From contig JACOTW010000010.1 in NCBI GenBank assembly GCA_016178135.1, positions 1 through 44,853 of the forward strand: 44,853 nucleotides of DNA, given 5' to 3'. The translations under genes were made by a program, and so were the position numbers. Under the pieces are notes generated by a model. It saw only the letters and a program-made list of their open reading frames with translations, searched no databases and was not told the DNA's origin. The DNA comes from Candidatus Saccharimonadota bacterium. GTDB taxonomy: Bacteria > Patescibacteriota > Saccharimonadia > Saccharimonadales > JACOTW01. This document shows positions 12,184 to 21,492 of the stretch, in pieces (the stretch's first letter is position 1; every line of letters starts with the position of its first letter).

Positions 12184-12620
12184 TATTTAGCCAAAATTAG
12201 ATTGCTCACCCAAACAGCTTGCCAACTGTCTCACATATCTCAGTCTAGGTTTTGGGGTACTGGACACTTTTTGCTAAAAAGGTCTGTGCCAAAGAAATCT
12301 TTAGCTCGCACCTCCTCTTCGGCGAAAAAACAGTGCGCGCTTGCGCGTCAGAAATTCTGAATTCCCTTGCAATTCCGCCAAAAAATCGTTGAGTCTAACT
12401 CTGGTGCACCTGATGGCAGGTATCTTGAACTATTAGAAAGTATAAGTGATTGGTTACTGAGTTATCCAGATATAGACTGGAATTTACAGCTTAGCAACGC
12501 TTCACTATCTAGGTTTGTGCCACAGTACCAACTCTGATACGAGCATGTTATTACTCTCGCTAGAAGTCGTTTGAACCATTACTACTTGCATAAATACCAA
12601 TAATATGCTACTATACTGCT

Positions 12621-13118
12621 ATGTCAGAAGTAGAACAAGGACAACGAGCCCCTCTTGATCCCAATATGGGTTTGGGAGAGTTTTTAACTTCTATGCAGCT
12701 ATTGGCGGGAGTTCCTCAGAGAGCTTTCTCTGAGGAGTTTCAGGTAAGTCAACAAAGTGTGTCCAGATGGATGAAAGGGACAAGCACCCCAGCATTTGAT
12801 TCGGACAACACTCTACATATTAAAAAGACGTTTGGTCTTACTGACGAGGAACTTAGAGGTCTAATAGCTAACAATGCCCCTTGGGAACGTCCCGATACAA
12901 CGTCAGTGTCATCTGCCTCAACAAACGCAAGGCGAAGACTAGGCGTTTCTCTACTATCACGACCAGAAGAAAATATACCCAATAGGTCTTATGCCGCTCA
13001 AATGCTCGGAGCTTTCGTCGTAAGGGCTGAAAATGGTCCGCCTCTCAACGAGGTTGAAGCTAATTTGATTAGGTTTCTTGTTCAAACTGAGATTGAAGCT
13101 CCAACTCCTAGAGACTAA
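12621..13118 (+). CDS. HTH (XRE/Cro-CI-like) DNA-binding protein
   Basis: GVPQRAFSEEFQVSQQSVSRWMKGTSTPAFD resembles an HTH_XRE motif. Confidence 0.7.
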   Translation: MSEVEQGQRAPLDPNMGLGEFLTSMQLLAGVPQRAFSEEFQVSQQSVSRWMKGTSTPAFDSDNTLHIKKTFGLTDEELRGLIANNAPWERPDTTSVSSASTNARRRLGVSLLSRPEENIPNRSYAAQMLGAFVVRAENGPPLNEVEANLIRFLVQTEIEAPTPRD

Positions 13119-13273
13119 CATCCTGCTATTTGGGTGTCGCACAAATACCGATTGCACGACATACCTTAACAGAGGTAGACTCTGATATTTAGCGACACAT
13201 GTTCTTGTCAAGTGCTTGGTTATTTTTCGCCGACCCCTGTTATTTTATATATTATGCAATACTCGGTTTTGAG

Positions 13274-13921
13274 CTAGGTTTCAATAAAATAATGCTGTGC
13301 AGAAGCTACATATTCTTCAAATGGCATAGTAGAAATATCAAAGAATGGGAAGCCCAACCGCTCAGCTTCGGCTTTTAGCTCTGTACACTTCTCGGCTTGT
13401 CTTGCGACCCACTCTCGTATTTTGGTTTCATCACCGCCATCTTTCTCTAACCATACATTTATCCAGTCGTGGGGATTTGCTTTTGCATATTCTAATACTT
13501 GGTCAGCGTGAGAGGGGTTAGTAAAGCCTACGAAAGCAGCTCTTATCGTGAAGTCAGCAACTTTCAAATTCTTAACCCATTCAGGCGTAAAGGCAGCACC
13601 TTCAAAAGCAACAGATTCTTTATTTCGGCGGTAATAATCTAGCATACCTACAACTGCCTGTAGTGTTAACTGTGATTCAGTGCCTTTATTTGAGAATGGC
13701 TTCCTTTCGCCACCCTCTGTAAACGAGGTTTTCCATTCCGCACTACCAGCAAGCTCAATATCACGAAGCATTTGGTGAGGGTCGCCTGTAAGCACATTAC
13801 GGATACCGTGTTCTACGGCATCAGCAGCGATAAAGGCTATACCTTTTTCTTTAGCCAAACCAGACATAATGGTTGTCTTGGCTGTTCTTGGTGGTCCACC
13901 GAGTAAGTAAAGAGTGTTCAT
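13274..13921 (-). CDS. P-loop kinase-like protein
   Basis: N-terminal MNTLYLLGGPPRTAKTTIMSGLA Walker A-like motif. Confidence 0.65.
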   Translation of the reverse strand: MNTLYLLGGPPRTAKTTIMSGLAKEKGIAFIAADAVEHGIRNVLTGDPHQMLRDIELAGSAEWKTSFTEGGERKPFSNKGTESQLTLQAVVGMLDYYRRNKESVAFEGAAFTPEWVKNLKVADFTIRAAFVGFTNPSHADQVLEYAKANPHDWINVWLEKDGGDETKIREWVARQAEKCTELKAEAERLGFPFFDISTMPFEEYVASAQHYFIET

Positions 13922-14027
13922 AAGCTAACTATAGCATTCCTTGTATCTGATAGGGGAGGTTTTGACACCTCCCCATACCGTTCTAGTATCAGCTCTTGAG
14001 CGTCATAGTTAATTTCCTTTCTTAGCT

Positions 14028-14807
14028 TTAAGCTTTCTTTTCTTTAATCCACCGTGCAGTCGTTTCGTATAGTCGTTCCATAGCTCCATCTTCTGTAAAC
14101 GGATGGGATGCATCAGGAATAACTATGTGTTCTGTTTCTGCGTTAATGTTGTTGGTATAGTCTTTTCCAAAACGCTTCATAACCTCACCACTATTAGCTG
14201 CATTTACGACAAGCGTATCAATCGTGAAGTTCTTAGCCATCTCCGTACTGCCTGGTGCATAGCCTTCAAAGACCTTACGGGACAGTACGTAGCCTGATCC
14301 ATTCGCTGAAACGTATGAATCAAGTTCTTTAATGTACATGAAGTCGTTCTCTAGATTCTTTTTCGCTTGGGGTTCATCATAGCCATCCGTATGGCTTGCG
14401 TCCCATAAAACAGCAGCGTCAAACGCTTGTTTTGCGGAGTATACAATCGCCAAACCACTATAACTATGACCTACAACACAAACCCACTCCGAACCTTGTT
14501 CTTTGACGTAATCAACAATCGTATCAATATCTGCTGCATTGGTTTTTACACCAAAGTCGCCAATGTTACGTTGCTTTGTATCGTCACCGTAAAAGCTCAC
14601 TCTTAAAGTCGCAATCCCTTGATCTTCAAAGAAACGGGATGCGTTAAAAAGCAGTAGGTCGTGCATCCAACCACCCAAACCAGGAGCTAGAACTGCTAGT
14701 GGAGAGCTGTAGTCGCCACGCAGTACACCATGTATTTCTAATCCACTGTCAGGGATAGGAATATGCACTTCTGTTTCGTGCATAGCTTCCAAACTAATCT
14801 TTTCCAT
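14028..14807 (-). CDS. Alpha/beta hydrolase
   Basis: VCVVGHSYSGLAIVYSAK nucleophile elbow and C-terminal IVIPDASHPFTEDGAMERLYETTARWI. Confidence 0.8.
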   Translation of the reverse strand: MEKISLEAMHETEVHIPIPDSGLEIHGVLRGDYSSPLAVLAPGLGGWMHDLLLFNASRFFEDQGIATLRVSFYGDDTKQRNIGDFGVKTNAADIDTIVDYVKEQGSEWVCVVGHSYSGLAIVYSAKQAFDAAVLWDASHTDGYDEPQAKKNLENDFMYIKELDSYVSANGSGYVLSRKVFEGYAPGSTEMAKNFTIDTLVVNAANSGEVMKRFGKDYTNNINAETEHIVIPDASHPFTEDGAMERLYETTARWIKEKKA

Positions 14808-14820
14808 ATCAAACTCCTAT

Positions 14821-14872
14821 AAAAAACCGAACAGTAATGACTTGCTCAATCATACACCTGCTCGGTTTTTTG
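14821..14872. terminator. Candidate hairpin/attenuator upstream of hydrolase
   Basis: aaaaaaccgaacag ... ctgctcggtttttt imperfect inverted repeat flanked by A/T tracts. Confidence 0.4.
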
Positions 14873-15256
14873 AAGTTTGTTAGTTACTAAGACACACTAA
14901 AAAGTCGCAGAGAATGTATGACTGTTTTAGCTGATTTCGTAAAGTAACATAATTGTTAATCATAATAACACCATATAATGCTAATGTCAATTATTTTCCG
15001 CTTGTACTTTTCTAATAACAGGGACAAACAGCATAGCCTCACAATACCTCAACATAAACCCTAGAGCTTGTCCAAAGCTCTTAGAATGCGTCACAGAGCG
15101 TGTTTCGGTTGGGGTTCTCTTTCATTACTTGCACTTTGAAATTACAGTCCTTCTATTAACGAGATTTTTCCTGAATTTTTTACCTGATAACGTCATTTAT
15201 TCGTTTATTTACCAGACACTAAATCTATTAAAAACGTTGCAAAATCAATGGAGTTT

Positions 15257-15487
15257 CTAGAAATATGTACTGTAACTAAATACTACTTTATTTCGGTTTT
15301 CTTTTGCGGCTTGCATCTTCTCTGCAAACACTTCATTACTCATATAAGAATAATAAGTCGTAAGGCTAATCCCAGCATAACGACAGGCTTCGCTGATTGT
15401 ACTGTTGTGCTGCAAAGCATCAGTTAATCTAAGCATTGTCTTATAGGTGACCTTTGGTTTTCTGCCTACAGCTTTTTTTATTTCCAT
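15257..15487 (-). CDS. Small HTH protein (phage small-terminase/homeodomain-like)
   Basis: 76 aa, basic; LRLTDALQHNSTISEACRYAGISLTTYYSYMSN resembles a helix-turn-helix. Confidence 0.5.
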   Translation of the reverse strand: MEIKKAVGRKPKVTYKTMLRLTDALQHNSTISEACRYAGISLTTYYSYMSNEVFAEKMQAAKENRNKVVFSYSTYF

Positions 15488-15631
15488 TTCGACTCCTTTG
15501 TTTCCGGTGTTACCTCTATTCTAATTATACAAAATTAGTATAACCATAAGATATACTACCCAGGCTTTGTGAACACCCAGATTAGCCTGTTCTACCAAAG
15601 TTTCCTGGCCTTACAGGGCCGTCATGTCCAG

Positions 15632-15660
15632 ATTGGTGGGCGAGAGAGGACTTGTACCCA
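15632..15660 (-). pseudogene. tRNA-Leu 3'-end fragment
   Basis: attggtgggcgagagaggacttgtaccc is nearly identical to the 3' end of the tRNA-Leu(GAG) gene (attggtgcgcgagagaggacttgaacc). Confidence 0.65.
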
Positions 15661-15794
15661 TTATGCGTTTCTTTGGATAAATCCTCCAGAAACGGCCAAG
15701 CAAGGAAAACTCAAACAGCCGCCCAGGCTGTTTTCGACCCACGGTTCAAGTCTTAAGCCAATTTAAAAACCCAACATGAGTTGGGTTCTAAAAT

Positions 15795-15878
15795 TGGTGC
15801 GCGAGAGAGGACTTGAACCTCCACGCCTTACGGCACTTGCCCCTCAGACAAGCGTGTCTACCATTCCACCACTCGCGC
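15795..15878 (-). tRNA. tRNA-Leu (GAG)
   Basis: Acceptor GCGCGAG/ctcgcgc, anticodon loop CTGAGGG, long variable arm, encoded CCA. Confidence 0.92.
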
Positions 15879-15944
15879 GTGAGTTTTTTTAGTATATCAC
15901 TTTGTCTTAAAAAAGATGGAGTGGTATACTCAATCAGTTATTTG

Positions 15945-16021
15945 GGGTGATTAGCTCAGTTGGCTAGAGCATCTCGTTTACACCGAGAGGGTCGGGGGTT
16001 CGAGTCCCTCATCACCCACCA
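15945..16021 (+). tRNA. tRNA-Val (UAC)
   Basis: gggtgattagctcagttggctagagcatctcgtttacaccgagagggtcgggggttcgagtccctcatcacccacca; anticodon loop TTTACAC. Confidence 0.95.
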
Positions 16022-16121
16022 AGTTCACTTGAGAATTTGCCGAGCACCGCAGGGAAAAGGCCGAAGGCCGCTGTCTGGGAGATCTTCCAGATCGAATATT
16101 TACAGTATAATCAATAGTTGT

Positions 16122-16163
16122 GGCTCTTTAGCTCAGTTCGCAAACGCAGAGGCTTGAAGATGC
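16122..16163 (+). pseudogene. Truncated 5' copy of tRNA-Phe
   Basis: ggctctttagctcagttcgcaaacgcagaggcttgaagatgcc matches the first half of the intact tRNA-Phe at 16250 and then diverges; the shared upstream sequence agttgt is also duplicated. Confidence 0.75.
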
Positions 16164-16249
16164 CGGGGGGCGTAGCCGGTAAATAATATTAGTCCCCTTG
16201 GGACACGAGGTTCTTTAACAAATCGTGCGGTGGTAGAATAAGTAGTTGT

Positions 16250-16325
16250 GGCTCTTTAGCTCAGTTGGTAGAGCAGAGGCTTGAAGAGCCTTGTGTCCCC
16301 AGTTCGAGTCTGGGAGGAGCCACCA
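16250..16325 (+). tRNA. tRNA-Phe (GAA)
   Basis: Acceptor GGCTCTT/AGGAGCC, anticodon loop TTGAAGA, T arm CCCAG-TTCGAGT-CTGGG, encoded CCA. Confidence 0.95.
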
Positions 16326-16423
16326 TTCGACTCACTGCGTTCGCTCGTGGTAAACCACTCAAGGAGCTCGTGGTAAACCACTCAAACAAAAGCTTATAAC
16401 AACTTAAAAAGTAGACCATAAGC

Positions 16424-16687
16424 ATGAAAAGCTGGTATTTATATATAGCTCAGGCTCGAACTGGCCGTTTTTATACCGGCATAACTGTAGATACACAAGC
16501 GAGACTTGATATGCATAATTCAGGGAAAGGCTCAAGATTTGCAGTTCAACAAGGTCCTTTTGTGCTTGTTTATGTATCGCAACCGCTTGAATCAAGTATT
16601 GAAGCCAGAAAACTAGAGATAACTGTTAAGTCTTGGTCTCAGAAAAAGAAAAAAATGTTAATCAACGGAGAGTGGAGTTTGCTATAA
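16424..16687 (+). CDS. GIY-YIG nuclease family protein
   Basis: WYLYIAQARTGRFYTGITVDTQARLDMHNSGKGSRFAVQQGPFVLVY matches the GIY-YIG small domain (UPF0213/YhbQ-like). Confidence 0.88.
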   Translation: MKSWYLYIAQARTGRFYTGITVDTQARLDMHNSGKGSRFAVQQGPFVLVYVSQPLESSIEARKLEITVKSWSQKKKKMLINGEWSLL

Positions 16688-16769
16688 TCTATCAGTATTC
16701 GTTCATAAGGTGGTTTACAGCTAACAAGTAAAAATTAGCGGTTTACCGCGAGCGAGCGAAGCGAGACGA

Positions 16770-16845
16770 GCGGGTGTAGCTCAGTTGATAGAGCGCTTCC
16801 TTGCCAAGGAAGAGGCCAGGAGTTTGAGTCTCCTCACCCGCACCA
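16770..16845 (+). tRNA. tRNA-Gly (GCC)
   Basis: gcgggtgtagctcagttgatagagcgcttccttgccaaggaagaggccaggagtttgagtctcctcacccgcacca; anticodon loop TTGCCAA. Confidence 0.95.
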
Positions 16846-17050
16846 AACAAAAGATCCAGCCGTTGGCTGCTAGAGAAGACTGACCCCTAGAATCACTAAA
16901 AGAAGATCTTGCTGATCAATAAAATGAATAACTGGTATTTTACAACACCTTATAAGGATGAACCTTATAATTCATTTGAGACCCAATCAAGGCCTTATTC
17001 ATTTTTGAGCACGTCTTGCAACCCATATAATAGTATGTATAATAATATGT

Positions 17051-17323
17051 ATGGACTTTGAGTGGAACGATGGCAAGAATGCTGAAAATATGAGCAAGCA
17101 CGGCTTATCGTTCTACAAAGCCCAGGAAGCCTTCTTTGATGAAAACAGGGTAATTTTACTCGATAAAGGCCATTCATCAATAGAGAAACGGTACTTTTGT
17201 ATTGGCAAAATTGGCAACGGTGGTATCGCTACCGTTAGATTTACTATAAGAAGTGGCCATATTCGCATCATTGGTGCTGGGTACTGGCGGAAAGGAAAGA
17301 AAATATATGAGCAACACAATTAA
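17051..17323 (+). CDS. brnT: BrnT-like ribonuclease toxin
   Basis: FEWNDGKNAENMSKHGLSFYKAQEAFFDENRVILLDKGHSSIEKRYFCIGKIGNGGIATVRFTIRSGHIRIIGAGYWRKGKKIYE fits the BrnT/COG2929 pattern. Confidence 0.88.
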   Translation: MDFEWNDGKNAENMSKHGLSFYKAQEAFFDENRVILLDKGHSSIEKRYFCIGKIGNGGIATVRFTIRSGHIRIIGAGYWRKGKKIYEQHN

Positions 17324-17561
17324 CTATACTGATGCGCCCTCAGACATAGAACAAGCCCTGGAAAGAGCTGTCGTCGTTAGCGATTTGCTGCCATCTCCGA
17401 GTGAGCTGGTCAGTAAAGGCGAGAAAGAAAAAATCACTATAGCCGTAGACAAACACAGCCTAGACCTTTTCAAGAAATATGCCAAAAGGCACAATACTAA
17501 ATACCAGCCTATGATTAACGGCGTACTCAGCTCTTACGCAGATAAATTTCTGAACAAATAA
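17307..17561 (+). CDS. brnA: BrnA-like antitoxin
   Basis: Overlaps the 3' end of brnT; EKITIAVDKHSLDLFKKYAKRHNTKYQPMINGVLSSYAD resembles a ribbon-helix-helix BrnA C-terminus. Confidence 0.75.
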   Translation: MSNTINYTDAPSDIEQALERAVVVSDLLPSPSELVSKGEKEKITIAVDKHSLDLFKKYAKRHNTKYQPMINGVLSSYADKFLNK

Positions 17562-17616
17562 GCGACAATATCGCCGTGAAGATGTAATGAAGTTATTAAA
17601 AAAGAAAGGTATGTAA

Positions 17617-18558
17617 ATGAAAGCATTTATATTTGATCCGCTTTGGGAAGAGCTAGTAACTGATGAGTTGCTCGATAAGCTAAAAGCGAGCAACGTTGAA
17701 CCTATAGTTACAACAAAAATTGCACCGCTAAGCGAGTGTACTGCCTTATTCGAGGGCGATGACGAACGGATAATTTGCGTCAATCCCGATTATGTTAGTT
17801 GGAAACTCAAGTCTGATGACTACAAAGGCATTCCAAATCTAAAGGCAATACTTGGTGCAGCAACCTCTTTTTCTTGGATTGATGAAAGCTATGCAAATGA
17901 AAACGGCATAACTATTGCAAATGTCCGCAGTTTCTCAACACAAGCCGTTGCAGAATGGGCTGTGGCAATGCTGTTCAATGTTGCACGACAAGTGCCGAGG
18001 TTAATAAAAGACGGCTTTCCATTAGATTTTGATAAAGACTTTATGAAATATAGAGGTGTGGAACTACACGGCAAAACTGTCGGTATCATCGGTCTTGGTA
18101 ATATCGGTAGTGCAATAGCAAAACGATGTATTGGGCTTGGTATGAACGTAACTTACTGGTCAAAATCGCCAAAAGAAAGCGACTATAAGTACGCAGAGTT
18201 AGCCGAACTTTTTGCAAAATCAGACGTTATTTTCCCAACGATGGCACTCAACAATGAAACCAAAAACCTTATAACGCCTGAGCTACTCAAGTCAATGAAA
18301 GTATCTGCTATGTTTATCAGTGTCGTTCACGAGCTTTTTGATGAACAGCTTATTCTGAGTATGGTAAAAGACCGCAAACTCTTCGGGTTTGGCTATGAGG
18401 CTAGTCCAGCTACTTTCAGCGGACACGAGGGCAACGTGTGGGCTGCACCTGCCTATGCTTGGGTTACGGATGGTTCAATGAATAATGTGATGACAAAATG
18501 GGTTGAAAATATGGTGGATGCAGCTAATGGAAAGTTCCCGAATAAGGTAAACCAATGA
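17617..18558 (+). CDS. D-isomer-specific 2-hydroxyacid dehydrogenase family protein
   Basis: KTVGIIGLGNIGSAIAKRCIGLGMNVTYWSKSP Rossmann motif and downstream NAD-binding domain. Confidence 0.88.
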   Translation: MKAFIFDPLWEELVTDELLDKLKASNVEPIVTTKIAPLSECTALFEGDDERIICVNPDYVSWKLKSDDYKGIPNLKAILGAATSFSWIDESYANENGITIANVRSFSTQAVAEWAVAMLFNVARQVPRLIKDGFPLDFDKDFMKYRGVELHGKTVGIIGLGNIGSAIAKRCIGLGMNVTYWSKSPKESDYKYAELAELFAKSDVIFPTMALNNETKNLITPELLKSMKVSAMFISVVHELFDEQLILSMVKDRKLFGFGYEASPATFSGHEGNVWAAPAYAWVTDGSMNNVMTKWVENMVDAANGKFPNKVNQ

Positions 18559-18562
18559 AAAC

Positions 18563-18701
18563 TATAGTCCCCGCAAAACAAATTCGTGGGTTTTTGAAGC
18601 AATGATCTTTGAGCCAAAAACTGACTTTTCCGAGAGAGACATATCCTTAGATACGTTGAACGAGGAAAGGCGGTTTTGGGCCAAAGAGGGTGATTCGAAA
18701 A
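18563..18701. repeat. Family B palindromic element, truncated at right end
   Basis: tatagtccccgcaaaacaaattcgtgggtttttgaagc...ccaaagagggtgattcgaaaa then diverges before the right terminal repeat. Confidence 0.9.
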
Positions 18702-18828
18702 CACTTAGTGTTGCGCCAAAACTGCCCGATGCCCGAGTAGCTCGTAGCTGAATATCTGGCTTTCGATATAGTCTTTGAACTTTTTACTGATTCTAGAGTT
18801 CTTTCAATTAAATATTTGATACGATTTT

Positions 18829-19071
18829 TTAGGCAGCTTTTTGTTCTAGGTGAGAGATGCGGGTTTCGTGATCTTTTAACTGTGAATCTGTGGTTTCGTT
18901 TGAACTTTCCAACGCTTCCGCAACGGATTCAGAAAGATCATCAATTTTGGCGCTCAATTTATCATCTAGGTTTTTAATATCAGATTTAATGCCAGATTTA
19001 ATATCAGAAGTATGTTGAGACACCGTTGCTGCGATAAATTGCTTTAAGTCTTGAATCGTATCTTCATCCAT
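18829..19071 (-). CDS. Small coiled-coil protein
   Basis: 80 aa, MDEDTIQDLKQFIAATVSQHTSDIKSGIKSDIKNLDDKLSAKIDDLSESVAEALESS... heptad-like. Confidence 0.55.
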   Translation of the reverse strand: MDEDTIQDLKQFIAATVSQHTSDIKSGIKSDIKNLDDKLSAKIDDLSESVAEALESSNETTDSQLKDHETRISHLEQKAA

Positions 19072-19131
19072 AAATCTATTTTAGCATAAAATAGTGTGGT
19101 CTAGGTGGGGCGTGGCCAGTTGTTTGATTTT

Positions 19132-19164
19132 GAAGAGGCCACGAATTATGTCACCCGCACCAAA
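19132..19164 (+). pseudogene. tRNA-Gly 3'-end remnant (possible att site)
   Basis: gaagaggcca...tcacccgcaccaaa shares exact 10-nt and 14-nt blocks with the 3' half of the tRNA-Gly gene at 16770-16845 and its flank. Confidence 0.65.
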
Positions 19165-19177
19165 AATGGAGCAAAAT

Positions 19178-19203
19178 CGGACACTTCGGTGTCCTTTTTC
19201 TTT
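19178..19203 (+). terminator. Rho-independent terminator-like hairpin
   Basis: cggacacttcggtgtcctttttct: GGACAC-TTCG-GTGTCC stem followed by T tract. Confidence 0.75.
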
Positions 19204-19372
19204 CCCGCCAATCTGTAAAGTAGAGCCAGGAGCCGATAATTTTTGTTCCAATTGAGTTAAAGCTGACAAAGCGTAACACCTGTTACGGTGCGAAAGCTTT
19301 GACTCAATTTGGGGCAAAAAGGGCGGTTTCTGGACTACGGAGTTATTTTGCAAGAGTTTAGTAGCCAGTCAT

Positions 19373-21010
19373 TTAACTTCGAGGCATGTGGTCATAAAGA
19401 TGATCCATCGAATATTCATTACGTAGCAGTGGCTTAATATCATCGATAGTAACATTAACTTTTACGCCCGGATTTAAGATACCGTATGGGTCAAAGATTT
19501 GCTTTACTTTCTGAAACAAAGCATACATGTCTTCGCCATATAACTGGGATAAATAAGGGGCTCTTAGGCGGCCGTCATTATCTTCCCCGCTCGTACTGCC
19601 TCCTAGGCTAATTACCATCGTATAGTAATCGTCTAGTAGCTTGAATACTTTTTGCCTGTCGCCAACTTGGCTAAGATCAAAGAAAGGTTGTATATGCAAA
19701 TTAGCACTGCCAGCATGACCCCAAACTGCAGGTTTTAGATTGTATCTATCAAAGATTTCGTATATTGCCTGTAGGTATTCGTTGAATTTATCTACCGGAA
19801 CAACGCCATCTTCGATAATCGGCAGAGCTTTGGCCATTCCCTCCGCGTGAGTTAATAGAGCCGCAGTACTGTGTCGAATCTTCCATAGATCTTCTTTTTT
19901 ATTTGGTTCTGTTTGAATTTGAAAATTAACCTGATAACGCTTTAATATCTTGCTTGTTTTTTTGGCCATACGCTTTTGGCTACGATCGTTTGCATTATCA
20001 AATTCTATAAGCAAAACCAGTTTTGGAAAAGGAGCGTCAATGATACCTTTCAATTGATTAGGATTATTTTCTTGGATAAAGTTAAGTAAATGCTCGTCAA
20101 CAACCTCAATTGCACTCGGAACTTCCGATAAATTGCGTAGCTCGGCAATAATTTGCTCGGCAACTTGCGTATCATCACAAAAAGCCGCTATAAGGGTCGA
20201 CTCTGCACTATGAACTTGAGTTTTTATGGTTGCCTCTGTTACGATTCCTAACGTACCTTGAGAGCCAACAATAAGTGGCGTCAGGTCAAATGATCCATCC
20301 TTACGCTTCACATCAGCCAGCGCATAACCAGCAGTGTTTTTTGTTACGTTCAACTGTGCTTGTTCAAGGATTTCGGTACTTTCATCAAGAATAGTGTCTA
20401 GATTGCGATATATTTCACCTTCAAACGTAGCAAGCCCAAGTTTTTTATTGAGCTCTCGTTTACTCAATCGTTTTGTTTCAATAACTTCGCCATTGGCCAA
20501 AACAACACGTAAACTTTTGACATAATCGCGAGTCGCACCATATTTGACACTCTTTTCACCGCTCGCGTTATTGGCAATAGCACCACCAATCGTACTATAT
20601 TCAATCGAGGCCGGAAAAGGTGGCAAAAAACGGTTATGAGTATGTAGTGTTTGCTGGAGTTTGCCATAGTTGATCCCCGGCTCAACTACAACACTGCCAG
20701 TTTTAGAATCAAGCTCAAGAACACGATTCATGTGGGCCGGAAAAACCAGCATAACCCCGTAGCCCAGTGCTGCGCCGCCTTGATCTGTTCCAGCTCCGCG
20801 CGCAGTTATAGGAATTACCCGTCCACGTTCTGCCAGTTGCCAACTAAAACGAGCGGTTTTACGAACATCGTTTTCGTTCCGAGGATAAACTACAATTGAA
20901 GGCATGATCTGAAAAATACTATTGTCAGTTGAAAAATACTTGCGGGCATCCGAACTTGTCGTTACTTCGCCCACCAAATGTTCCTGCAGGTAGTATGCAA
21001 TCTTGCTCAT
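19373..21010 (-). CDS. FAD-linked oxidase (GlcD/D-lactate dehydrogenase-like)
   Basis: PSIVVYPRNENDVRKTARFSWQLAERGRVIPITARGAGTDQGGAALGYG FAD-binding type 4 domain; C-terminal VWGHAGSANLHIQPFFDL and YGILNPGVKV. Confidence 0.92.
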   Translation of the reverse strand: MSKIAYYLQEHLVGEVTTSSDARKYFSTDNSIFQIMPSIVVYPRNENDVRKTARFSWQLAERGRVIPITARGAGTDQGGAALGYGVMLVFPAHMNRVLELDSKTGSVVVEPGINYGKLQQTLHTHNRFLPPFPASIEYSTIGGAIANNASGEKSVKYGATRDYVKSLRVVLANGEVIETKRLSKRELNKKLGLATFEGEIYRNLDTILDESTEILEQAQLNVTKNTAGYALADVKRKDGSFDLTPLIVGSQGTLGIVTEATIKTQVHSAESTLIAAFCDDTQVAEQIIAELRNLSEVPSAIEVVDEHLLNFIQENNPNQLKGIIDAPFPKLVLLIEFDNANDRSQKRMAKKTSKILKRYQVNFQIQTEPNKKEDLWKIRHSTAALLTHAEGMAKALPIIEDGVVPVDKFNEYLQAIYEIFDRYNLKPAVWGHAGSANLHIQPFFDLSQVGDRQKVFKLLDDYYTMVISLGGSTSGEDNDGRLRAPYLSQLYGEDMYALFQKVKQIFDPYGILNPGVKVNVTIDDIKPLLRNEYSMDHLYDHMPRS

Positions 21011-21174
21011 AGATAAAATCAATCCCCCTTGTTTCGTGAAAGCTTTAGCGTCTTCTCAAGATATAATACCACATTGAAAGTGAAAGATTGAGGATCCTAG
21101 CTGGAACAAACGGCGGGGCTAGTCATTCTCTCATTCAGCTTTTTGTAAGAAAGCAGGTTCGAGCCTTGTTGTTT

Positions 21175-21261
21175 TGGTGGGGATGAGAGGACTTGAACCT
21201 CCACGAGATTACTCTCACTAGCTCCTGAAGCTAGCGCGTCTACCAATTCCGCCACATCCCC
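21175..21261 (-). tRNA. tRNA-Leu (CAG)
   Basis: Acceptor GGGGATG/catcccc, anticodon stem CTAGC/GCTAG with loop TTCAGGA, long variable arm, encoded CCA. Confidence 0.93.
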
Positions 21262-21390
21262 ATAGTAATGATTATAAGGTTCAAGAAATAAATTGAAAGG
21301 ACTTGGTCACGTTCCGCGACCCCGAAACTTCACTATTGGCAACAAGTTGCCATCGGAAGGTTTCCTTGCGAAGTGCCACAGGCACTTCTC

Positions 21391-21455
21391 ACCTCCACGA
21401 GATTGCTCTCACTAGCTCCTGAAGCTAGCGCGTCTACCAATTCCGCCACATCCCC
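21391..21455 (-). pseudogene. Truncated second copy of tRNA-Leu (CAG) lacking its 3' end
   Basis: acctccacgagattgctctcactagctcctgaagctagcgcgtctaccaattccgccacatcccc is almost identical to 21195-21261, but the 3' acceptor half is absent. Confidence 0.85.
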
Positions 21456-21492
21456 ATGTATCAGCCCAATATATTGTAATACGTCTGTGTGA

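Noticed and set aside
19081-19353. 90-aa minus-strand ORF
   Set aside because: Overlaps the tRNA-Gly remnant and terminator hairpin; composition does not look like a protein.
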